A stretch of 64,000 nucleotides of DNA from Symbiodinium natans (Eukaryota; Sar; Dinophyceae; Suessiales; Symbiodiniaceae): assembly GCA_905221605.1 (NCBI GenBank), contig CAJNDS010001957.1:43242-107241 (forward strand). Reading direction: 5' to 3'. A model generated the notes under the pieces. The model saw only the letters and a list, made by a program, of their open reading frames with translations. It did no database searches and was not told the origin of the DNA. Shown piece after piece: positions 44,171-56,900 of this stretch. Each line of letters opens with the position of its first letter. Position 1 is the first letter of the stretch. The position numbers were made by a program, and so were the translations under genes.

Positions 44171-45385
44171 AACTTATGTTTGCTCCAAGGACGCCATGGC
44201 TGACAAATTCCAGATTCTCAGCAATCATGGAATTGTGGAGAGCGTTGTTCTACCTAGGTGATGGAAAGGGTTCAACAAACACACTTCACCGAGAATTTGG
44301 ATGACAGTCTTTGGCTCATGGCAGTTGGTGCAAACATTCCATGGAGCTGTGGCAATCTCATGGAACATCAGAAGGCTTCAGGGTTGCCCCCCCTTCACAA
44401 GCAGGCTGTTGACCCTCAAGGCTTCAAACCTTTGCTCTGCCCTCACTGGAGTGAAAAGGGACGCCACGCAGGCATGGCATCAAGTGCTTGTCAGCTCCCA
44501 GTACTCGTTTTTCATACTGTGTGCCGAAAGATGGTATAGTCATTATAGTCACGAGCACCCGACTTAAAAGCATCACAAACTGATGCTGGATGTGATTCAC
44601 TCACAGGACAACAATTTGGCAGACGCCACCTCACCCCTTGGCTACGAGGCGCACCTGTCAGTACAAATATTGTAAAACCCATTTTGGGTAGAAGTTGGCT
44701 CAGGACAATGCCCAAAACCCTCACCATGTCTCGTTCTGGACTTTTGACCCTGCGTCGGCGGCAGTGATTCTACTGTAGCAGATCGACTCTGGCACCAAGA
44801 AAGTGTGCTGAACCCAAATCACCCCCGAACCTGGCATTCCAGGCCTTATGTGAAAACAGGGCCAAGAAGGCCGCCCACCACGGAAGGCGTCAAGTCCTGT
44901 GGATTGAAAGCTTCGGGCCATGAAATGCAATCGGCAGGATCTCCTATGAGCCGCAACTGCTGATGGGAAATGTGCCGTTCACTTGACGGGTGGATGTCGA
45001 TTGGGTCACCAAAGGCCGGATAAAGTTGTTCCCACGCATGGCACTGATATGTCCTCCTTGGCCAGGAAATCTAAAGGAAATTGGACCTTGGGCGATGCCA
45101 AAAGCATGAATGGACCGACTCACATGCGAGGTTCTGACTTTATATCCCACCAGGTGCCAACCCTTCGTTGAAGTTGCTCTTGGCACGGCGCCAAGTATCC
45201 CTGCACTTTCTTGAGAGCTTCTTCAGCGATCTGCGCATCGGGTATCCTGAGGGCATGAAATGACAAGGCTGCGTGTATTCATTAAGGAACTTGACATGCA
45301 GTCTTGTCCAGGCCTGCTGAAGTCTGCGTTTAGCGCCGGCTGCACCTGTCCAAAAAACAATGCAAGTTACAGTCGTCTCTCATAT
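44171..45385. other. Unassigned sequence
   Basis: Short frames on both strands. On the minus strand a piece at 45252-45167, after the acceptor ATGCCCTCAG, could encode a helix (PDAQIAEEALKKVQGYL), but I do not recognise a family and give it little weight. Confidence 0.3.
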
Positions 45386-47045
45386 ACATATATATATATA
45401 TGTATATATACATATATATGCTTCCCCCCCAGAGATCTACCCTTTTTAAATGCTTTTTTCTATCCAGAATCCCTTCCGATCTAGTCCCTCGCAACAATAG
45501 CTAACCGATCCTGCACCAACCCAAGACACCGAACCGGCAATTAAGAGGGAAATAGTGAAAAGGTCTTTGCTCACAGTATTCTCGCGTCCCCGGGGCTTAC
45601 AGTACATGATTTTTCCTCATCACCTTTTGCACTCGAATACTTCCTAGTCTTATGGTTCGAGGATCTCCATTATCTGTATTTCATATGCAATACATATACC
45701 CTACATACATACATGCAGTGGGTACTTATTCTACTTTTCCTTTGCATTTCCACAGGAGGCGAGGCCTGCAAACATAGGCAGAGCTCTATGGGATTTACGG
45801 TTAGGATTTAGGCCTCAAGGCCTACAATGTATAGGGGTATAAGGTGCTAATCCTATAGATTTTAGCGTTATAACCCTAAACTCTATATGCCTGAAGGCTT
45901 AAGGAAAACAGTAAAGTGGTTAAATCCCTGAGGGTTTAGGGTTATGTTTTTGCAATGCCCTGAACCTTAAACCCTAAACCTTTAACCCATCATAGCGTTT
46001 AGGGTTGATAAACCTTGAAAAAACCGTAACCCTATAGGGCCCTCTAGGGTTTAAGGCTTGACCTTAAACCTTTAACAACCTTAAAGGGCTTAAAGGTTTT
46101 AATGCCTAAGCCTGATGTACCTAAGGTCTGGGCATTTATACCTTCAGCGTGATAACCCTACACCCTATATGCCTTAAGGCTCAAGGAAAACAGTAAAGGG
46201 GTTAAACCCCTGAGGGTTCTTCAGCGTTATAACCCTAAACCGTCTATGCTTTCAGCCTTAAGGAAAGCAGTACAGGGGTTACATCCGTGAGGGTTCTTCA
46301 GCGTTCTAACCCTAAACCCTATATGCTTTAAGGCTTAAGGATAACAGTAAAGGGGTTCAATCCCTGAGGGTTTAGGGTTGGGTTGTTGCAATGCCCTAAA
46401 CCTTAAACCCTGAACCTTTTAACCCTAAAGGGCTACCCCGAATAGGGTAGACAAACTCTGCAAAACCTAAACCTTTAAACCCTAGAGGCTTAAAGGTTTT
46501 GAACCTCAACCTTTAAACCTATAGCGTTTCAAGGTAAGCTATTCGGTTTAAATACCTAACCCTACAGGGATGAAGGCTTAAACCAGTTTGAATGCCCAAA
46601 CCTAGGTCTCAATCCCCAGACCTTAAACCTTTAAAAACCCTTATAGGGCTTCAAGGTTTCAATGCCTAAACCTGATGCACCCAAGGTCTGGGCATTTATA
46701 CCTTCAGCGCCTGTGGGCTGAACACCCAGAGGGTTTAGGGTTCATGTTTTCATACCTAAACCTTAAACCCTTGAGGTTTAAACTCCATGGGCTTAGCTTT
46801 AAATGACTAAATCTTGAGCCCTAAAGCCTTGAAACCTTAACCCTATAGGGTTTAAAGGTCGAGAGTTTAGGCTGAACTACCGGCTCAGGGATTAATGCCT
46901 AAATCGTAAACCCTAAACCTTAAAACCTTAGCCCTATAGGGTTTAAAGGTTAAGGGTTTAGTTTTAATTGCCGGCTCAGGTTCTAATGCCTCAACCTGAA
47001 GCCCTAAACCTTCAAACCTTAGCCCTATGGGGTTCCGTGAGTTTT
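45386..47045. repeat. Composite repeat: (TA)n, unique-looking segment, degenerate telomere-like block
   Basis: Starts with a TA microsatellite (45386-45420). A segment (about 45540-45760) follows that matches the reverse complement of 63250-63450. After it comes about 1.2 kb of degenerate CCCTAAA/TTTAGGG-like text. Inside that block a ~75-base unit (AGCGTTATAACCCTAAAC, then GGAAAACAGTAAAGGGGTT) recurs near 45864, 46146, 46219 and 46295. The composite recurs in inverted orientation at 62270-63623. Confidence 0.8.
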
Positions 47046-47530
47046 GAACTTCAATCTAGAGTTTTAGCTTCAAAACTCCGGGATCCAAGATTCAAGATTC
47101 AAGATTGCAGGAAAGGTTTCCACGGGATCTTGAATCCTGGAACCCGGAGTTTTGAAGTTCAACAATTGAAACGTTCCGTTTCCCAAGATCCAAGATCTAA
47201 GATTTCCCAGAACTCTTGCTGAGGCATCTTGGAATCCTAGATCTCGAAAACCGGGCGTTTCAATTGAAACGTTTCCGTTTCAATTGAAACTGCCGGGATT
47301 CAAGATCCAAGATCCAAGTTTTCCCAGGACTCTTGCCAGGACATCTTGGAATCCTAAATCCAAAACCGGCCATTTCAATTGAAACGGAAACATGTCAATT
47401 GAAACGGGCAGAATCCAAGATATGGGATTCCAAGATGCCTCGGCAAGAGTCCTGGGAAATCTTGGATCTTGGATCTTGGATCCCGGCCGTTTGAATTGAA
47501 ACGGAAACGTTTCAATTGAAACGGCCGGCT
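47046..47530. repeat. Nested palindromes and inverted repeats
   Basis: The self-complementary phrase TTTCAATTGAAACG recurs at least five times. Text like CCAAGATCCAAGAT plus TTTCCCAG, followed by ACTCTTGC (about 47185-47225), is mirrored by GCAAGAGTCCTGGGAAATCT and CTTGGATCTTGG (47440-47480). The whole block could fold into long hairpins. No coding content. Confidence 0.8.
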
Positions 47531-47676
47531 TTCGAAATCTTTGAAGAGAGTTCTGAATGGCGTCGTGGGCATTATCATTGTGAGGCAGACGGATTTTATT
47601 GCATTTCGAAATTCACTATGAAGCAGACGGATTTTGTTTCATTGTTGAAAAAAAGGTGGGAAACGGTAGATCTTTC

Positions 47677-47790
47677 GGGGGGGGGGGGGGGGGGGGGGGT
47701 ACGATATATATATATATATATATATATATATCTATATGCTCAATATATATATATATATACATATACATATTTATACATATATATATTGTC
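47677..47790. repeat. Poly-G tract followed by (TA)n microsatellite
   Basis: About 22 G residues followed by TACGATATATAT and TA-rich text. The same G-run plus TACCATATATA junction occurs at 63546-63623. Open frames with Ile-Tyr runs here are artefacts. Confidence 0.9.
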
Positions 47791-49741
47791 TTTATCCCTC
47801 CAACTTATACCCCGCCAGCCCCAAGCACATCCGAGCACCTGCCGCCGCCGGGCTGCTAGCTCTCCCCAGGTGCCCACAGCATCCGAAGGCAATGCGCCGA
47901 AGAGTTCCTGCTGTCACACCAAATTGAGAGGCAATAACAACTGAACAAAAAATCAACAAATGCAAATGATAGTGCAAGATCAAGAACTTGCTTATCTTCC
48001 AGAAGAACCGTCACTGGAATGAGCATGCCAAGTGCCGTCGGTCACACATGCAGCCGCTTGGTCCTCGTAAACCGAAGTGTTTTGCTGGGCCACTCTCCGC
48101 ATCTCGGCCACACATGCCTTGGTGCCCCCCCCCCATGCGAAGCCTCACATTTGGCAACAAGGAGCCAATGTCGAGTTGCCCGCCTCGCTGGCAGGATTCG
48201 GATAGACCTTCATCTATCAGCCCGGATACGGTGACTCCTACTTACCCTCTGACCGACATCGCGCACATCCGTACACACGCCTCCGCTGGGGGCGTGGCAG
48301 ATTCGAGATGCTCCCGCGTCAACCCCATGTGCTGGGCGAAAAGTGCCTGCGACATTTGTGAGTAACGCATGTTTTTTTGCCATCTTCGATGCCTATCTGC
48401 CAGAAACCACCCCAGCCCTCACAAACAAAGTGCACAGCATCCCTACACATGGCCTGTTCGCGCACAGAATTCTGCAGGGTACCCTGGGATACCATCACCC
48501 GTGGAGAAACCCGAAGAGAATGTTGCGGAGCTTATTCCACAGTATCCACAAAGTCCATCCCATCCCATCCCATCCCATCCCATCCCACGGCCAGCAAATG
48601 ACCACAATTCATTGGGTGGGTGGGTATGTGTGCGTTACACGAATGCAATTGCGGCCTCATGAGTTTTGAACTTGAGATGCTGAACCCGAATCCCTAAACC
48701 CTGAAAACTCTCACCGAACCCAAAACTGTGAGCCCCAAACCAAGCTAACAAACGCCGGCAAAGAGAACTTAAGCTAAAAAACTCGCAAACCTGAAGCTGT
48801 AAACATTCGTGATAAATACACGTGAACATGCGCATTGGATCGGGAAGTGGATGCGCACTTGACCTCCCTGCCCCGCTTCATCAATGCTACTGCATCTGGG
48901 ACGATTCATGGCGGAGAGAAACGTGGAAAAACAGAAAAAAGTTGCGCTGCAGAGATACTTTGTGGGTTACGGCGTTGGGGTTTGGGGGCTCTTTATGTCT
49001 TTTTTCCTGAGGGGGGGGGGGGGGGGGGGGGGGCACGGGGGGGCACAGGGGGGCACTCCAAGGATGTAGACCCTTGCATCTCGGCGGAGATATTTGAAGG
49101 TCGCGCTTTGCGGAATTCTGTTCTGTTCTCAGCTTTTTTGCTGCGCGGTTCTGTGCGAAAGCACACCACGGGACTGCAGACCAACAAAAAAACGTTCGGC
49201 AGATTCGAACGCGGGCTCCCGCAAAACGCCTGCAACTCATTCATTCACTTCCGTGGAGGTGAGGCTGCAGATCTCCAATACCCGACTGCATAACAAATAA
49301 GAACACAAGGACGCCCTAGCAGGCGAGCGTGGAGCCAAACACACAGGTTCCATCCTGGCAGATCCCAAGCACCTATCACGCCACCTCCATCTCGGCCGAA
49401 ATGAAGTTCGAGCATTTACCGTCTTGGGGTGGCGCAAAGCGCACCAGAAGCAGTCCAGTTGGGCGACTTTGGTACCCTGATCATCCCAAGGCAGCATCAT
49501 CTACCGGGACAACAGGCGGCTGAGCATTGCACATCCAGGCACAAGGCGCACACTACTATCAGCAGGAGTCAAGATCACAAGGGAATTAGGGAATTGAGGA
49601 ACACGTTGGCAAAGGCTGAGGCTCGAAAAATCTTTTTGGCACTCCAAGCTTGCAAGCTGCCAGGCAGGGGCAACCTGCGGTCATGCTTCACATCTGGCAC
49701 TGGCACCTCACATCTTGTATCGCAAACTTGACCCAGTAGGA
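47791..49741. other. No gene recognised; simple repeats
   Basis: A (CATCC)n run at about 48558-48588 and a poly-G tract at 49010-49033. The remaining short frames on both strands show no family I know. Confidence 0.4.
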
Positions 49742-50210
49742 AACAACATACATGTTGCAAACATGTTGACCGGAATGAGAGCGCAGGAACGAGATTGAAG
49801 GCTGTTCAAGAGACAACATGCCGCAAGCATGTTGGTTGAATTGCAAGCGCAAGAACGAACGCAAGAACGAAGGCTGTTCACGTAGCCTGCCTCTACTATG
49901 AGCCTCCGAAAAGCACTTGACGGGCAGAGTACTTGACATGGGCATTGATAGTACTTGACGGGCGGTGGTCGATGGCGAGCGGACTCTCGAACCAGCCTCC
50001 GACCAATGACTTTTGTCCCTGACGGCGGACCCTCCAACTTGTCCAGGCGAGTACCTATGAGCGAATCCTGACAAATGCGGGGGTACCTGGAGAAAGGTAC
50101 CTGACGAGCGGCGGCCCCACCAACCTGTCAGCTTTTGCTAACCCTCAATGGGAGTATGGTACCTGACGGAAGGAGCACCTGGTACCTGACACACACACAC
50201 ACACACACAC
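49742..50210. repeat. Degenerate short repeats ending in (CA)n
   Basis: ACATGTTG/GCATGTTGG phrases repeat near 49750-49835. GTACTTGACGGGC-like phrases repeat near 49915-49965, and GGTACCTGACG-like phrases near 50085-50190. The block ends in a (CA)n run at 50191-50210. Confidence 0.6.
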
Positions 50211-50936
50211 CCTGAAAAATTTGGGCATGGGGGACAAAAGCCAGCACCTGATGGACCCTCCCCTGTCACCCCTAACTGCGCGAGGCACCTGACAGTGGAG
50301 TGAGCAGATCGGCAGCAATCGCCGGTGGGAGCCACTCCTGCTTTTGGTAGCCTGCGAAACGTTGCAAGTAGTGATGCCGCTGGAAGCGGACTCGCTTCGG
50401 CTCGCAGCCGTTGCTGCAGGATTCATGGGTTTTGACAGCTCATTCAGACGCGCTACGGAAGAAGGTTTTGTCACCGGGCGGCTAGCCGGTCTGCAGGCGC
50501 ACCCTTGTGAAACTTGAGTTGAGGTGTCCGACGGGAGCTGCCCAGAACCTGCACGGAAAGGCCCAACAGGATACCATACCCCTTCCAAGAAAGCCGCTGC
50601 TAGCAAAGCAAAGCAGCAGCCCGTGCTTGCCCAAAGGCAGGTTCAAAGCACACCGCCCTTGGAATGGAAGGAATGGCGCCTCCAAGAAGCCCCTTGGCCA
50701 ACATTCGCACCATACGCAGGCCCTTCAGCAGGTGTGGCGGGAGCCCTCTGGGCCGCCTAAAGGCCGCCCGTCGAGCTCTCCACTTCCGGCTGTGGCCAAG
50801 TCCACGGACCAAGTGTGCGGCCACCCGAAGAAGCAGGCAAGCCCTAGCATAGGCACAATACAACCAAGACACCAAGGAAAAGATCAGCACGGTGCGACGA
50901 ACAGCAAGCCACAGCAAGTCACCAAGCTCATCGTTC
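50211..50936. other. Probable 3' part of the phospholipase D gene, exons not placed
   Basis: Lies just downstream (minus strand) of the last recognised phospholipase D exon, so the carboxy-terminal exons and stop codon may be here. I could not match any frame to the family's C-terminus. Confidence 0.3.
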
Positions 50937-53900
50937 TTGAGCAGCGTCGGTAATTTCATCCCGCATGTCTATTGTCAGCTTTGGGGCTTTGGGTGGGAAT
51001 GTTCGAAGTAAGGAAGGCAACAACAATGCCGCATGCCTTCCGAAGGTTCGTTGCAGGACCGCCGCGCAGGCTCCCAGCTCCGCTGAAGGCCGCAGCGGTG
51101 TCCTGCACGCAGTGGCCCCTGTGGCCCCTGTGTGCAAAGACGAATAATATGAATAAGCAAGTGAAATCATGACAAAAAGACTCGAAGCAATACCATGGCT
51201 TCGGAAGGCTCCTGGATGACCACATTGACCTCAGAGTCTCGCATCCCCAGCAGGGAGCGGTCGTTGATATTGGAGCTGCCGACAATCGCCACCTGCCATT
51301 CGAGAACCAGTCTGCTGCATTGCATTGTGCGTTGCGAAAGGCAAAGCTCGTCGGGAATGGCACCTCATCGTCAACGACCATAGTCTGGCAGGTTGCTCCA
51401 AACACAAGCTATGCACCGTCCAACTTCAGGCCACGCCTTTGAGTGGATGTAGATCTGCTCCGTTACATAGCCGAGGCCTTCCAGCCACCCATGCGTCCTT
51501 CGCAGTCGCATTGCAGCGTGCTGCTGCAAGATCTTCCAAGATACTCCAAGCCAGTGCTCACTGTTCTCTCTCCTGAGGCCGAAGACAGAGATGTACTTCG
51601 TCTCATCAACCCCTGAAGGCGCACATGCACGTTGACACAAAATGCAAGAAAAGAACGCTACAATGTGCTACAGCCCAGCCTCGGGCACGGAGCTCCTTGC
51701 GCAGGCCTCGCAATGTCTGGTACTGGGCATGCATCACCTGGCTACCAGCACAGGGGCCAGAGTTGTTCGAACCCTAGAGGTACATCCGAGACATCCCGCA
51801 GATTTTCTGGGGTCACGGGCCCGGAAGACCGGCTGGGAGGCATTGGATTGGCACAGCGGAGCCTCCACAGGGCGTTTACAACAGTCCCACTTCTATCACT
51901 TGGAAACCCAAACATGGCTTGACTCGGACCTCAAGTGCTGGCAGCAGCGGCAGGAGGACGACGACGTGGAAGACTTCCCGCTGCTCGTCGGCCTTCACCT
52001 GCGAAACGGCCCTGAAGTCTGAACTGCGTGTACTCGGCAGGAATTCAGGTATGATTGCAAAGTACTATCAAATGAGTTGGTCGGGCTCACTCACATGAGC
52101 TGAGGTGTCCACAATGCGACGAAACAACGCCTCACTTGTGCAGTGGCCACAAAGAGAGCTCTTCTTTGAATCTACAAGACACGTGACACCTTCAGAGTGA
52201 GCTGTCAAGTGCCTCCAGCACGCGGTTGCCGATGGACTCCTCCCCCTCCATCCCCGAGCAGAAGAACCTCAAAAGATCTGTTGCCAAACGTTGCCAAACC
52301 AAATGGGAAACAAACACTTACGTCGACAAACGTCTACGGGCAGCAAACCCCAAAAACTTCCGAGGCCCAACAAAGAAGGTGTGACTGATCTCGGTTGACA
52401 ACCACCAAAGTGCTGCGAACTCATGCCAAACACTGGAAGCCTGGCCTGTCCGTGGTTAATGCAAAAAAAGGAAGAAGGACCACCTAGCTTAAACTTTCAA
52501 ATGCTCGCGTGCGTGCAAGTGAACCATTGCGATGCAAAACCTAACCCTCCTTGCGGCAAAGCGTCTGGTTCTCGATGTAAATGAACCGTTTCGACTCCTT
52601 CCACAAAGCCGACGGCCACTTAAACAACAATGTTACTGTCCCGCACTGTTCTGCTCAGGCATCCGAGCAAGTCAGCTGGACAGGCCTGGATCAGATCGCA
52701 ATATGCCTGGCGTTCGGCAATCGCAGGCACTAGCAAACACGGACCCCAAACAGCATCCCTAGAATCAAAAAGAAACATAATCTTACGGTACACTTGATAT
52801 GCTAAGAAGCATGCATGTGGCAACGCAGACGTTTTTGCGGCAACGTTCTTATGCGGGAATTGGTTTGATGATCTCTGCTTTCTTTAACACCACAGTTGGA
52901 GCTGATGGTAAGTAATATATGCTGCAAGCTACAGCATCTGTAGCCCTGCGGATGGTGAGACAGACGTGCAGGACTTGCAGGCGTTCAAGAAGCCAGAAGC
53001 ACAGGAAACTACAAAAACTTGTTGGATGTCGGAAACTTAATATGTTGAAAACTAAGCGTTACAGCAGCATCCATTGTCAGCGGCAGGTGTGTTCCAAATA
53101 TGTTTTCCGAAACAAACAAAACAACTGGTTTCAACAATTTTTCTGAACCGTAAACGAGAAGTAACAACAACATGAGTCGTGACAGTAGAAATTCAACAGC
53201 AAACGCTCGAAACCGAAGCCTGCGCAGTTCTAGAACATGGGCTCACTTGGATCACAGTACGACTGCCTGTGCTGCAGGTGCTGTTTCAAATCGTCGCTAA
53301 AGGGGTGGAGTTTCCTTTGCTTTTTCGTGTTTTTTTTGGTGGGGGGGGGGGACCTTTCCCTGGGTTTCATATTAACACCTCGACTATGTTCATGGGAAAC
53401 CCTTTTCTTTGGTATCTTAATAGAACAACCGTTCGCTTAGATTCAATAGGAAACCTCTCTGATCTCTAAATATTACTTAATTTCAACATGTCATTCTACA
53501 AACCTGCTTTCTCTGCATCTTTATGGATGATCCATGTCCCTTATGTGAAGAAACAGGGCGATTGTTTGTCGTTGTGGGTTGCAGCCCCATCCGTTTGAAT
53601 GTAGGTATCCCTTGGAGTCTGACTTTCAATAACCTCGGGTTTCCTCCGTATATTGATGGGAAACCTTTGCCGTTTCCTGTTCGAAACATCCATGCTTCAA
53701 GAAGTGCTTTACATGTAGGGTGCAAACACTCTATGTGTTGAAAGAGAACGATTGTCCATACGTTCCAAAAAGAACCTCTGTTTGCTGGTCCATGTGGTCC
53801 CAATAATCGCTAAGCGAATAATGTTGGGTTTCCATGTAGTCCACGTATCCAAACAGGGGGACAGGGGGGAGCAGAAAGCAGAAGCAGGCCAGAGGACCGG

Positions 53901-56900
53901 CAGACCGGTACGAAATTCAAAGTGTCAAGCTGGGCACTCTGGGCACCAATCCCAAGCTTACAATCAGCATCCTCACCAAGAAAAAGAAGCGCAACACACG
54001 AGGGTAATGCTCATGTCACTCAATCAATGCTCGGGCCAATCTGGGCCGATTGCCGCAATAGGTTTGTACAATCCTACATATCTCTTCAGTTGACCAGTCT
54101 TCCCATTTCTGTGGTACACTGGACGCGGAAGCAACCTCATCTCTCCGTCGATTCCTACGTACCAGTGGACCCGGGACCAGCAGGCCAGGGAGGGACCACC
54201 AAACCACAGAAAAATGCCACCCACAAAATACGAATAAACAACTTGTGTTGCTGTTGGTTGTTGGGCTCTGTTTGACAAGAACTCTTGCGTGGTCCGACAC
54301 TTTCCTGTGCGAACCCAATAGAATCGGCCTGATGCGAGGAGGACTCCGTCTTGGTGCCAGCACTCCAGCGGCCCACCGAACGTACCACCTGGTTCTCACA
54401 ACAACAATGATGTGAACGTCCAGGCAGAATGCGCGAATCCATCTTACACACGCCCTCGGGAAAGATGTCTTACAGGCTTCAACGCCAAGCGCTGAACTCA
54501 TGGGTCGGCATTTACTGCGCTTCCACTCAGAAAGAACATAAACATGCTGCCGTGTCGTAATTTCCTTTGCATGAGTCTGCAGGAACATGTCCGACAGACG
54601 GTTCGGATAGGCACAGCCCGCCTGCGCCCTGCATTCCTGGTCAGCACTCACAGTGTTCTTGGCACCAAAAGCTGGGATCCACTGGCGACTTGACAAACAC
54701 ACACCTTGCAAAGAGCTAAGTATCGAAAACAAACATCACTGAATTTCATATCTGCTAAAGTCCGCTTCGAAGCAGGTGCGAACGACGGGAAACGAAGACT
54801 CAAGCGCTTGCATACAGGTTCTGTGATGTGCTAGACTGTGTTGAATGCAAAAGTAACGTCTGCCGAGGCTGAACTCTACGTTTTCGGTGGGTCTGGGAAA
54901 TCGAGGGACTACGTGGGTAAGCAGCTCTAGAGGGTCTACAGCAGGGGTCAAAACGGGGCCTGCGGTCGAGTCTCAGAGTCCAGCGAGTCGAGGGAGTCTG
55001 AGGAGCTAAAGAATCGAGGGCTCAGGTTTTGAAGTCTTGGGAACTTCGGTTCAAAGACCGCTGACAGCTTGGCAATCATTCCCTGAACCCACATCGACAT
55101 CTGTTCTGTTCTCCGTGGCATGTCAGGTCCCTAAGCTAAACTCAGGATAGCAGCAGCATTTGTGCCGGGAAGCGTTTTGATCGCCACTCCATTCCTAAAT
55201 TTTACCGGATCGCTGCCAGCTTAACGGAAGACGCACAAACCCGCCAAAGCCTCGCCAACCCTACGAGATGTGATGCGGTCACGCTTCTCGACACTGCACT
55301 GGACACCCCGACCCTGCGGCAACAGCATGCGAGCCGTACAAGAAAAATCGGAATGCCACCGACCAGCACTTGTGAAGGTTGCCAAGCAAGGTGTGCGAGT
55401 CGACGAGCCGCCATCATAACGGGGTGCCATCCAAAGCACGCCAGCAGGACCAAAGCAATGGCCGCACTTCGTTCATTCAACGAACCGGCTTTTTGTGAGG
55501 AAAACTCCCGTCATCAACATGATGAGCTTCCCAACATCACCGGCCTGGAAAGCCCAAGGCCTGGATACTCCTGACGCGCCCTAAGGCCCTTTCGGCCATC
55601 GGCAGTGGGAGGACATGACAAATTAACATCAACCCTTTTGAAGGCCGCAGGCATGTGAAAACACATGTGTACAAAAAAAGCGGCAGTACATCCCTGCTTT
55701 TAATGCAGTTTCGCCTCGGGCCAGAAGAGATGCAATGCAGCGCGACAAAAGCTATTGAGGATCGTGAGCGTAAACGTCGCCAAGCTGCCGCATGGCTGCT
55801 TGACCCGCCTTCGTGATCCCTATGCAGGAGTTTGATTCTGCAGCCGAGCTTACAACTGAGCACACGTCGCACGGCAGGCTGCTTTGCAGTGACGCATGCC
55901 ACTCAGCTATGCAATTGGGAGGTGGTCACAAAGCGTCTGATGGAGCATTTCTAGCAGCAATCTGTCCATCGTGCTGTGGAGGCACTGCGTACCAGGCGTA
56001 CCATTGTCAACACGAAAAGCCAATGTATGGGCTGCAACGTCGAATACTGTATGGGAGGCTCTTTTGGGGAACACAGGATGGCCTGCCAGGAGCCTCTCTC
56101 CGGTGGCCACGAAGCATCGCTCACCTGTGCAGCGAAGATCGCAGAGAGATGAATTCAACGCCAGTTTTTGAGCATGTTTCGAACTCACACCTTGTGAGGA
56201 AGCTTCAGCATGTCATCGTTGTTCACGGCAACCTGATGGCCAGGTGCTTGCATCCCCCTACACTTCAAATATTGTAAAGACACATGGCCTCTGCTCTTGC
56301 AAGCCCACTTGCCTTGCCTGTGCCTACTCCCAACTCCCAACATCCACAGCAGAAGATGCAATCTAACCTGTGCTGCCAGGACAACGCTTTGGCTCCGCGC
56401 CTTCCGTTTGAGCAGTGCAGTGGGAAGGCCATGGTACATCCTAAGCACAAGCCGTATAGGCTCAGATGGCCATGGGGAGACGCGAAACCGGGCCACATTG
56501 CAGAAAAGCTGCGAGTTGATGCACCTGTACAGAGCAATTCTGACAAAGCCAGATCCCATTCAATCTAAGCCTAAGTACATATTGGTGCCAGTTGCAACCT
56601 GAGTGATAGCTGCACATAAGAGGACACCTCTTTTGGCAGGCTCAGCTCATGAACAGCATGCGACGACTAGCCGCTACCCTGCGCGAGCGCGGACATGGTC
56701 AGCAAGACAACACATCCACGCAAGCCTGTATAACCCTTTTAAACACAAAAGCACATCAAGCCCATCCGACCTTGCATGATTCCATCGCTCCACACAATGC
56801 CTTGCAACGTCACGCCTGGAGTGGGCTGGAGCATTCCGTCTGCATCTCGTACTTGTCCATTTCACCGAGGACGCGGCGCTGGACGGCCGAGCAACTCGCA

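Noticed and set aside
47599-47859. Frames with Ile-Tyr and Gly runs, also at 63441-63875 and 31516-31947
   Set aside because: Artefacts of TA, ATGT, CATA and poly-G tracts.
49195-49225. tRNA-like GATTCGAAC box
   Set aside because: No matching A box or cloverleaf could be traced around it.
54016-54732. 238-codon minus-strand open frame, the longest in the window
   Set aside because: It contains the 60-nt phospholipase D exon (54388-54329), but in another reading frame of the same stretch; the rest shows no family similarity. It is a chance frame across introns.
55202-55480. SAVSRSVT text as the phospholipase D LRS...WS exon
   Set aside because: The exon at 54388-54329 (VVRSVGRWSAG) matches far better and joins the next exon in phase.
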